Below, in pieces: positions 43,872-49,762 of a stretch of DNA of 49,762 nucleotides. The notes under the pieces were generated by a model. The model was given only the letters and a program-made list of their open reading frames with translations, had not been told where the DNA came from and ran no database searches. The DNA is from an uncultured Opitutia bacterium (lineage in GTDB: Bacteria; Verrucomicrobiota; Verrucomicrobiia; Opitutales; UBA953), in the NCBI GenBank assembly GCA_903850885.1, contig CAINMU010000074.1, positions 1-49,762 on the forward strand, in the 5' to 3' direction. Within the stretch, counting starts at the first letter, position 1, and each line of letters opens with the position of its first letter. Position numbers and translations under genes: made by a program.

Positions 43872-44513
43872 GTGGAAGAACCTGAAGAACAGCCAACCGA
43901 GCCCAGCCGGGCCAATTCCTGGGGTATCCGCATCGAAAAGGAATTCATCGAGACCTTGCCGGTAGGCGAATGGACGGGGCCCATCGACCTCATCGAAAAC
44001 GAAAAAGATGCCGAGCGAGCAGTCGCCGCACTCCTCCGCGACCGCGTCCTAGGCTTCGACACGGAGACCAAACCCTCCCACACCCGGGGCGAATATAACC
44101 TGCCTTCCATTCTTCAGCTGGCCGGCGAGCACCATATTTTCATCTTCCGCCTCGACCATTGCGGCGGCATTCCACTGACCTTTCCGCTCCTCTGCAACGA
44201 CCGCCAAGCGAAAGTCGGCGTGGCAGTCCGCGATGACGTCAAAAACCTCCGCGCCCGGGCCCCCTTCGACGACCGAAGCTTCATCGATATTTCCGATCAC
44301 ACCAAGAAAGCCGGAGTCGAAAATACCGGCCTCCGCGCCCTCGCCGCCCATTACCTGGGATTGCAGATGAAGAAGTCCAAGAAAGTCCAGACTTCCAACT
44401 GGGCCAAGCCCCTTGATGAACGTCAGATTCAATACGCCGCCAATGATGCGTGGTTTGGTCGGGAGCTCTTCATTAAGCTCGAGAAAGACGGTCTGGTTCC
44501 AAGATTCGAATGA
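43872..44513 (+). CDS. 3'-5' exonuclease (DEDDy, RNase D/WRN-like)
   Basis: This 213-residue single-domain exonuclease has the four acidic residues of the DEDD superfamily: Asp63 and Glu65 in GFDTETKPS, an Asp in [10 protein letters not shown], and the final Tyr/Asp in [15 protein letters not shown], which makes it a DEDDy type. It lacks the HRDC domain of RNase D, so it may act on RNA or DNA. The start is a GTG at 43872 with no good ribosome-binding site; a 21-codon ATG frame just upstream is out of register. The stop overlaps the ferredoxin start (ATGA). Confidence 0.87.
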   Translation: MEEPEEQPTEPSRANSWGIRIEKEFIETLPVGEWTGPIDLIENEKDAERAVAALLRDRVLGFDTETKPSHTRGEYNLPSILQLAGEHHIFIFRLDHCGGIPLTFPLLCNDRQAKVGVAVRDDVKNLRARAPFDDRSFIDISDHTKKAGVENTGLRALAAHYLGLQMKKSKKVQTSNWAKPLDERQIQYAANDAWFGRELFIKLEKDGLVPRFE

Positions 44514-44884
44514 GCGCTGAAGCCTCCCGCGCCGCTAACGCGTTGAGCCTCAATTCCACTCAACGGCACATCTTCCTTTGCGTGAAATCCTCCGAGCAGG
44601 CCTGCTGTGCCGGAGAACTCGCGCTGAAATCTTGGGAGCATCTCAAAGTGCGCCTGAAGCAACTCGGGCTTTCCGAACAAGGCGGAGTCCAACGCACTAA
44701 GGCAGACTGCCTCCGGATTTGCTTCGATGGGCCTATCGCCGTCATCTACCCGGAAGGTATTTGGTACCGCAATTGCACTCCGGAAAATCTCGATCGTATC
44801 ATCACCCAGCACCTCATCGGGGGCAAGACGGTCGAGGAACTCCGGTTCGCCGGCCCTACTTCGCCTTCGTCTCTTTCTTCTTAG
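44510..44884 (+). CDS. Thioredoxin-like [2Fe-2S] ferredoxin
   Basis: This 124-residue protein has the thioredoxin-like ferredoxin fold: [20 protein letters not shown] supplies the first cysteines, and [20 protein letters not shown] the second pair, followed by [20 protein letters not shown]. Four Cys likely bind one [2Fe-2S] cluster. Its partner is unknown. The start overlaps the exonuclease stop. The last 29 bases overlap the opposite-strand FAD oxidoreductase gene. Confidence 0.87.
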   Translation: MSAEASRAANALSLNSTQRHIFLCVKSSEQACCAGELALKSWEHLKVRLKQLGLSEQGGVQRTKADCLRICFDGPIAVIYPEGIWYRNCTPENLDRIITQHLIGGKTVEELRFAGPTSPSSLSS

Positions 44885-46472
44885 GGATGTCGACCTTCTG
44901 GGCGAGTGCGCGAAGTTTCGGATAAAGTTCGGCGTAAGGGACATCCTGGACGGCTGACCCCGACTTGACGGCCATCGCCGCCGCGACCCCGGCCGATTCA
45001 CCAAGGATCATCCAAACGGGCTCCATCCGGATGGAAGTCATGGCGATATGGCTCGCCGAGACACAGACCGGAACGAGAAGATTCGCGCACTGTGCCTTCT
45101 TCGGGATAATCGCTCGGTACGGAATCTTATAAATACCGCGATGCTCTTCCTCAAGGTAGAGCATGGAGAAATAACCGCCCATCAGCGCGACTTTACCATC
45201 CAACGCGACCGTGGCATAAGGCCATTCGTCGACACCATAAGAGGCCAGGCCAATGGAATCCGCCGGCGCCGACATACCTTCCATGTCTTTTTGGGAGACG
45301 ACATAATCCGAGACCATGCGGCGGGCCTCGCGCACGTAGAGCTGATGAGGATAGCCCTTGGTCTCGTCGAACGCTCCTTTTTCCAATCCAGCACTGAGTG
45401 CGATTTCCTGCTGCTTCGCCGGAACCGACGGATCGGTACGCAAAAAATGCGTCATCCCACGGACAAAATCCTGCTGCTCTTTCCAAATGCGCGCCCGGGT
45501 AGCGTAATCGCCATCGGCGTAGTCGGCATTATGGCCGTAGTTGGTCGGTGCGAAAAGCGCCCGGGCGAGATTACCCGCGCCACCGGAATAAATCCGCCCA
45601 CCAGACTTCTCCCAACCATCGACTTTACCGCGCATCACGCGGCCCGACAAGATATCGACCCCCTGCTGGAACGCCCGGCGATAGAGTTCGAATTGCTTCG
45701 GATCGTAGTTCGCCGGCGGCTCAATCGGCAGGCTCTCGCCCTTGAAGACGAAGCGCCAACGGAAGCCGTAGCCCATCGTGAGTTTATCGGCCTCGCTGAC
45801 CGGAGCAATCGGGGTCGATTGTAGTCCCGGCAAGAGGCCGCTCTGCGGGTCGCCGGGCTTAACGTAAGGATCGATCGCGTAGACCGACATCGGCGGCTGC
45901 GCCCCCGCCAGACTCTCGCCGTAAGTCGATTTCGCTTCGCGACCGTAAGCGTAGGCGACGCCGGCACGTGCCATGAGATCGCCTTCATAAGAACAATCGA
46001 TGAAAACCTTCGCAGTGATTATGTGGGCACCAGCCTTGACCGGCAAAGCCGGCGGGCAGCCGTATTCGTCGAACGGCGCCAAATCCAAAATAATCGAACG
46101 AATAACTCCATCGGTCTTTTCAACAGAGCTCACCCGATGTTCGCGTAACACCGGAACCCCAGCGGCCTTAAGCAGCTCGCCAAACGCCGAGCGATATTGC
46201 GCATCGTTATAATCCTTCTTCAGGATCGGGCGGGTCGAACCACTGACCGCCTCTTCCCTGCCCCAGTCGACGTGCATCAAGCCTCCCCCGGTCATGCCGC
46301 CCAGCCAGCGGCTCGGCTCGACGACGATGACCTTGGCTCCCTCCTTCGCGGCGGCGCAGGCGGCCATCACGCCGCTCGCGTTGCCGCCATAGACGCAGAC
46401 GTCGTAAAGCTCGGGCTTTTCAGCGCGGAGGACCGTTAATCCAAGGAGAAAGGCGGAGACGAGGCGCATCAT
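44856..46472 (-). CDS. Secreted FAD-dependent oxidoreductase (xanthan-lyase-like family)
   Basis: This 538-residue protein has a signal peptide ([17 protein letters not shown]) followed by an FAD-binding Rossmann motif [19 protein letters not shown] (~28-45) and the [16 protein letters not shown] segment of the PF12831 FAD_oxidored family. The remainder includes [17 protein letters not shown] and a C-terminal [20 protein letters not shown] region that completes the FAD site. Related proteins are frequently secreted in Verrucomicrobia and linked to polysaccharide use; the substrate is unknown. ATGATG gives two possible starts. The gene is convergent with and overlaps the ferredoxin. Confidence 0.85.
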   Translation of the reverse strand: MMRLVSAFLLGLTVLRAEKPELYDVCVYGGNASGVMAACAAAKEGAKVIVVEPSRWLGGMTGGGLMHVDWGREEAVSGSTRPILKKDYNDAQYRSAFGELLKAAGVPVLREHRVSSVEKTDGVIRSIILDLAPFDEYGCPPALPVKAGAHIITAKVFIDCSYEGDLMARAGVAYAYGREAKSTYGESLAGAQPPMSVYAIDPYVKPGDPQSGLLPGLQSTPIAPVSEADKLTMGYGFRWRFVFKGESLPIEPPANYDPKQFELYRRAFQQGVDILSGRVMRGKVDGWEKSGGRIYSGGAGNLARALFAPTNYGHNADYADGDYATRARIWKEQQDFVRGMTHFLRTDPSVPAKQQEIALSAGLEKGAFDETKGYPHQLYVREARRMVSDYVVSQKDMEGMSAPADSIGLASYGVDEWPYATVALDGKVALMGGYFSMLYLEEEHRGIYKIPYRAIIPKKAQCANLLVPVCVSASHIAMTSIRMEPVWMILGESAGVAAAMAVKSGSAVQDVPYAELYPKLRALAQKVDIPKKKETKAK

Positions 46473-46519
46473 TGGGCTGACTCTTTGCTAGGCCGCCCCG
46501 ACCAAAAGTCAAAGCGGGC

Positions 46520-47056
46520 TTACTTCAATGCCTTCTCGATAGCCTTGGCCAGCTCTGCGGAGTCGGGCTCGACGTCGGAACTGAAACGGGCGAGCAACTT
46601 ACCGTCTGCGCCGATGAGGAATTTATTAAAGTTCCAGGTCACGGGTCCGGGATGCCCTTCCGCTTTGCTCGTCAGTTTTTCAAAAAGCGGGTGCGTGTCG
46701 CCCTTGATCGCGACCTTGGTGTACATCGGGAAGGTCACCCTGAACTCGGCTGTGCAGAACTTTTTAATCTGCGCTTCCGACCCGGGCTCCTGACCGCCGA
46801 AATCGTTGCACGGGAATCCTGCGACGGTCAGCCCCTTAGATTTATAAGTTTCATACAACGACTGGAGGCCGGCATATTGGCGGGTATACCCGCACTCGCT
46901 GGCGACATTGACGACCAAGGTCGCCTTGGATTTTAAGACGCCAAGCGTCGTCTCCCGTCCGTCGATATCGCGAACGGTAACTCCGAGCAGGCCCGGGGCG
47001 GAAGCAGCATAAAGGGAAGTCATGAGAAGGGTCGAAATCAGAAGGCGATAAACCAT
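46520..47056 (-). CDS. Secreted glutathione peroxidase
   Basis: This 178-residue thiol peroxidase has a signal peptide (MVYRLLISTLLMTSLYAASA) and the GPx catalytic residues Cys55 in VNVASECGYT, Gln89 in GFPCNDFGGQEPG, and a Trp near 141 in TWNFNKFLIG. It uses Cys rather than selenocysteine and probably takes electrons from thioredoxin. Export to the periplasm is unusual for the family but common in environmental Gram-negative bacteria. It reduces peroxides. It stands 47 bases upstream of the FAD oxidoreductase. Confidence 0.93.
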   Translation of the reverse strand: MVYRLLISTLLMTSLYAASAPGLLGVTVRDIDGRETTLGVLKSKATLVVNVASECGYTRQYAGLQSLYETYKSKGLTVAGFPCNDFGGQEPGSEAQIKKFCTAEFRVTFPMYTKVAIKGDTHPLFEKLTSKAEGHPGPVTWNFNKFLIGADGKLLARFSSDVEPDSAELAKAIEKALK

Positions 47057-47100
47057 GCTGGAATTGAAGCCCTTCCCTTCCAGAGGTCAAGCGGTCGGGC

Positions 47101-48030
47101 TTAGGGCATCTCGGCGCCGCGCGCCGCCGTGACCAGGTGATACCATTCCTCGCGGGTCAGCTCCACGTCGACGGCGGACGCAAGCTTACGGATCTGATCT
47201 GGGTCGGTGCTACCTACGATTGGTATCATCTTCGACGGATGCTTAAGCAACCAAGCCAAGGCGATGACCTCCCGCACGGTTCCGCGGTCTTGAGCGATAC
47301 GATCCAAGACAGGAATCACGCGGGACGGGTCGTAATGGCGTTGCCCGGGCAAAAGATCTTTCCCGCCTGAGGCCAGCAAGCCAGCACCCAACGGACTCCA
47401 AGCCAAAGGCGTCATCTGCCGCTCCTGGCACTGATCTAACGTCCCATCGTGCAACGCATAAAGCTGGAGCAGGCTCACCTCGACCTGATTGACGACGAGC
47501 GGGAAAGCGAGCCGCGACTGCAGCAAGGAAACCTGCGAAGGGCTGAAATTGCTGACGCCAAACTCGCGCACTTTGCCGGCTTGACGCAATTCGTCGAACA
47601 CCCCCGCGACCTCATCCGCATCCATCAAGTAATCTGGCCGATGAAGATGAAGGAGATCGATGACATCGACCCCGAGCTGCTTGAGGGAGAGTTCGCATTG
47701 CGCAATCAGATGACTTCGCGAGAAGTCATAGCGAACCGGAGCGCCGACCGGACGGCCCTTGAAACGGATACCACCCTTGGTCGCGATTGTCATGCGCTGC
47801 CGCAAGCCCGGGTTCTCGCGCAAGATGCGACCGAAGACCCGCTCCGCCTCGCCGTCGCAATAGATATCCGCGTGGTCAAAGAACGTGTAGCCAGCGTCAA
47901 TGGCCGCAAAGATAGCAGCTTTCGCCGTCGCATAGTTGACGGCCTGGTCAGCGTCGGTAGCGATACGCCAACAGCCGTAAGCGAGGCGACTGGAAACGAG
48001 AGAGCTCTGACCCAGCGGCAACGGTTTCAT
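47101..48030 (-). CDS. Aldo/keto reductase
   Basis: This 309-residue NADPH-dependent (beta/alpha)8 barrel has the catalytic tetrad motifs: Asp and Tyr in FFDHADIYCDGEAE, Lys in TIATKGGI and His in LHLHRPDYLMD. The GVSNFSPSQVSLLQ segment and the late PIVGSTDPDQIRKLA loop bind the cofactor. It resembles the YdhF type. The substrate is unknown. The gene is 44 bases upstream of the glutathione peroxidase on the same strand. Confidence 0.93.
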   Translation of the reverse strand: MKPLPLGQSSLVSSRLAYGCWRIATDADQAVNYATAKAAIFAAIDAGYTFFDHADIYCDGEAERVFGRILRENPGLRQRMTIATKGGIRFKGRPVGAPVRYDFSRSHLIAQCELSLKQLGVDVIDLLHLHRPDYLMDADEVAGVFDELRQAGKVREFGVSNFSPSQVSLLQSRLAFPLVVNQVEVSLLQLYALHDGTLDQCQERQMTPLAWSPLGAGLLASGGKDLLPGQRHYDPSRVIPVLDRIAQDRGTVREVIALAWLLKHPSKMIPIVGSTDPDQIRKLASAVDVELTREEWYHLVTAARGAEMP

Positions 48031-48101
48031 GCGGATTATTTTCGGCTAAATCCGACACTGACCGCAAGGCTTCAAAATACCTGCGGCAAAGAAGTCTGGA
48101 A

Positions 48102-48512
48102 TTACGCGTCCTCTTCATCAGCACCTGCGGGCCAGACAGCGGCCAACACGGCCCGAAAAGCCTCGACCTCGATCACGGCGGCAGGGTTATCGACGATTTC
48201 GATGCATTCATAGTTATCCCACATCTCTCCCACTTTCTTGACGTTCCAATAAGCCAAAGCGAGTGACTGCCATAGTTCAAAACCGTCCATCTGCCCGCGT
48301 GGTAACCAAGCGACCGCCACGGGGATTTCTTCGGTCAAGTCAGACTCCTCCCAAAGCACATCGAAGCCGCCACAAACGCTCGGACCGATATACTGCGAAG
48401 TGAATTCCGTATTCTCAATGCCGGCCTCCAGATAATATTGGCAGACTAACTGCTTGGATTCCGGCTCCAGCTCATCGCCGCCGTCGTCGTGATATGTGCA
48501 TGGCTCAACCAT
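48102..48512 (-). CDS. Hypothetical acidic protein
   Basis: This 136-residue protein begins at the ATG at 48512; the longer frame would overlap the DUF423 gene. It is strongly acidic and rich in Trp, with segments WEESDLTEEIPVAVAWLPRG, WQSLALAYWNVKKVGEMWDN and AVIEVEAFRAVLA. No domain was recognised and there is no signal peptide. It is 35 bases behind DUF423 and may be part of that transcript. Confidence 0.65.
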   Translation of the reverse strand: MVEPCTYHDDGGDELEPESKQLVCQYYLEAGIENTEFTSQYIGPSVCGGFDVLWEESDLTEEIPVAVAWLPRGQMDGFELWQSLALAYWNVKKVGEMWDNYECIEIVDNPAAVIEVEAFRAVLAAVWPAGADEEDA

Positions 48513-48547
48513 GCCCCACCGTTTAACGGTTACGGCCTCCCCGCAAG

Positions 48548-48913
48548 TCAGGATTCCTTGCGGCCAGCCCAAGCCAAAAGCACCCAACCGGTGATCAATA
48601 ATAGCCCGCCCACCGGAGTAATCGCGCCCAACCAACGCGGAGCACCCAGGGCCATGGCATACAGCGTCCCGCTAAAGATAATCGAGCCCCAACCCCAGTA
48701 ATGAGCTGGCCAAGAAGTCGATCGATCGCGCTCCGGCAATTCGATGGCACCTAAGGCGACGGCGTGAATCAAAAGATAGAAGGTGGCCGTTTGCCACCAT
48801 CCAGCGGCCTCCGGGTTAAGGGCCAATCGATCTTTGAGACCATGGGCACCGAAGGCCCCAAGGGCGACGGCGGTCGCACCCAGGAGTCCGGCACTCACCT
48901 GACGTAAGCGCAC
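48548..48913 (-). CDS. DUF423 membrane protein
   Basis: This 121-residue inner-membrane protein has four hydrophobic spans and the DUF423 hallmark GATAVALGAFGAHGLKDRL at the N-terminus, with LIHAVALGA and SGTLYAMALGAPRWLG further on. The family (YgdD/TMEM256-like) has no known function. The GTG start is 3 bases after the clpC stop, so co-transcription with clpC is likely. Confidence 0.88.
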   Translation of the reverse strand: MRLRQVSAGLLGATAVALGAFGAHGLKDRLALNPEAAGWWQTATFYLLIHAVALGAIELPERDRSTSWPAHYWGWGSIIFSGTLYAMALGAPRWLGAITPVGGLLLITGWVLLAWAGRKES

Positions 48914-48916
48914 GGC

Positions 48917-49762
48917 TTAGGTACCCGCGTCGGCACCGCTCTTCTTCTGCGTAAAGACGAGCCCCTTGTCGCCCACCGACACGATGACGGGCTCTTCCTT
49001 ATTAAATTCAGAACGCAGGATGGATTCAGCCAGCGGATCTTCCAGCAAACGCTCGACGGCACGACGCAACGGACGGGCACCATACTTTTCGTCCCAGCCG
49101 TTCTCGACCAAGTAGCCGCGGGCGGCCTCGTTGACCACAAGCTTGACGCCCAGATCGAGCAGACGCTTGGCCACTTTCGCGACCTCGATATCGACGATCT
49201 TGGTCATGTGCTCCTTTGCAAGCTGCTGGAAAATGACGATGTCCGTGAGGCGGTTAAGGAACTCGGGCTTAAAGGCACGCTTAGTCTCATCCATGATGCG
49301 TTCCTTGAGCTTCTCGTAGTCGCGCGTCGAACTGACGCCGACATCGAAGCCGACGGAGTTATTGCGCTGTAGGACATCGGCTCCAACGTTCGAAGTCATG
49401 ATGATGATCGTATTCCGGAAATCCACCACCCGACCCAAGGAGTCGGTCAAACGACCGTCTTCCAAGGCCTGCAGCAGAAGCTGGATGACATCAGGGTGGG
49501 CTTTTTCGATTTCGTCGAAAAGCACCACGGAATAGGGCTTCCGCCGCACCGCTTCGGTAAGCTGGCCGCCTTCGTCGTGACCGACGTAGCCGGGAGGCGA
49601 GCCGATGAGACGCGAGACGGTGAATTTCTCCATGTACTCGGACATATCGATCTGGATGACAGCTTCGCTTTCGCCGAACATGCGCTCCGCCAATGAACGA
49701 GCCAGAAGCGTCTTACCCACGCCGGTCGGGCCCAGGAAGAGGAAGGAGCCGATGGGACGGCG
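48917..49762 (-). CDS. clpC: ATP-dependent Clp protease ATP-binding subunit ClpC, C-terminal part (partial)
   Basis: The frame is open from the stop at 48917 to the right edge (281 codons), so the N-terminus is outside the window. It is the second AAA+ module: Walker A GPTGVGKTLLA at the edge, GSPPGYVGHDEGGQLTEAVR, Walker B VVLFDEIEKAHPD, sensor segment TIIIMTSNVGADVLQ, FKPEFLNRLTDIVIF with the arginine finger, and the C-terminal YGARPLRRAVERLLEDPLAE. The sequence resembles ClpC rather than ClpB (DEGGQLTEAVRRKPYSVVLF). ClpC unfolds proteins for ClpP. With mcsA-mcsB 8 kb away it likely receives arginine-phosphorylated clients. Confidence 0.88.
   Translation of the reverse strand, partial: RRPIGSFLFLGPTGVGKTLLARSLAERMFGESEAVIQIDMSEYMEKFTVSRLIGSPPGYVGHDEGGQLTEAVRRKPYSVVLFDEIEKAHPDVIQLLLQALEDGRLTDSLGRVVDFRNTIIIMTSNVGADVLQRNNSVGFDVGVSSTRDYEKLKERIMDETKRAFKPEFLNRLTDIVIFQQLAKEHMTKIVDIEVAKVAKRLLDLGVKLVVNEAARGYLVENGWDEKYGARPLRRAVERLLEDPLAESILRSEFNKEEPVIVSVGDKGLVFTQKKSGADAGT

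Noticed and set aside
43820-43885. 21-codon open frame upstream of the exonuclease gene
   Set aside because: Out of register with the exonuclease, basic and low in information; no ribosome-binding site. A regulatory upstream frame cannot be argued from this alone.
48518-48530. 13-base palindrome before the hypothetical gene at 48102-48512
   Set aside because: Short (6-base arms), expected by chance in a window of this size, and not repeated nearby.

Overview
The window is a stretch of bacterial chromosome, dense and moderately GC-rich, that reads as Verrucomicrobiota. An Opitutae-like lineage is my inference; no 16S gene is present. The evidence is the mix of gene families: a secreted DUF1080/beta-propeller/HEAT-repeat protein of the PVC dehydrogenase type, other secreted DUF1080-type and sialidase proteins, an FAD-dependent oxidoreductase of the xanthan-lyase-like family, a fused jelly-roll/nitrilase, and ordinary housekeeping genes. 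No insertion sequence, prophage, integrase or CRISPR array was seen, and no stretch longer than about 300 bases lacks a gene. Strong Shine-Dalgarno sequences are rare (rpmB and fabV are the clearest), while ATGA/GTGA stop-start overlaps are common.

Layout. 1-3297 (-): 5' part of a large secreted DUF1080/PVC-type dehydrogenase, cut by the left edge. 3453-5137 (+): sufT-hemW. 5138-8154 (-): an anion/amino-acid:cation symporter followed by a secreted alpha-helical protein. 8220-8951 (+): a secreted DUF1080 protein. 8964-11708 (-): galK plus a Na+/sugar symporter, probably a galactose uptake unit. 11860-15629: a secreted nitrilase fusion (+), a DUF3050 protein (-), a secreted jelly-roll protein (+) and a sterol-desaturase-family hydroxylase (-). 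15626-16863 (-): trmL, smpB and rpoZ. 16983-17384 (+): dgkA. 17391-20598 (-): an MgtA-type Mg2+ ATPase followed by a PTS EIIA protein. 20777-21007 (-): rpmB with its terminator. 21079-22247 (-): an aminotransferase that appears frameshifted. 22372-25043 (+): fabV-parA-DUF1826-like. 25045-25252 (-): a decayed gene remnant. 25282-27256 (+): an RraA-family gene and a sialidase-like gene. 27263-27553 (-): a small conserved protein.

27613-33417 (+): mfd, a SurA-like chaperone and malQ, tightly packed. 33407-35083 (-): ettA. 35175-39333 (+): a leader with mutually exclusive hairpins and a terminator, then nusA-infB-rbfA, with no rimP in front. 39330-40887 (-): mcsA-mcsB, the protein-arginine kinase pair. 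40985-42522 (+): a ketosynthase and an acyl carrier protein, closed by a terminator. 42654-43616 (+): an unrecognised secreted protein, then a terminator and tRNA-Ala(GGC) (-). 43872-44884 (+): a 3'-5' exonuclease and a thioredoxin-like [2Fe-2S] ferredoxin. 44856-48913 (-): an FAD oxidoreductase, a secreted glutathione peroxidase, an aldo/keto reductase, a hypothetical protein and a DUF423 protein. 48917-49762 (-): the C-terminal AAA+ module of ClpC, cut by the right edge.

Themes. The translation/transcription genes (nusA, infB, rbfA, ettA, smpB, trmL, rpmB, rpoZ, mfd) are spread among carbohydrate-use genes (galK with its symporter, malQ, sialidase-like and DUF1080 proteins). McsA, McsB and ClpC lie within 9 kb on one strand, which suggests an arginine-phosphorylation proteolysis pathway. 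I did not find a clearly unprecedented multi-gene system. The best leads are the nusA leader attenuator, McsAB-ClpC outside the Firmicutes, the sialidase-like protein with a changed RIP motif, the MgtA-EIIA pair, a 29-bp palindrome inside galK, and two frame-disrupted genes.
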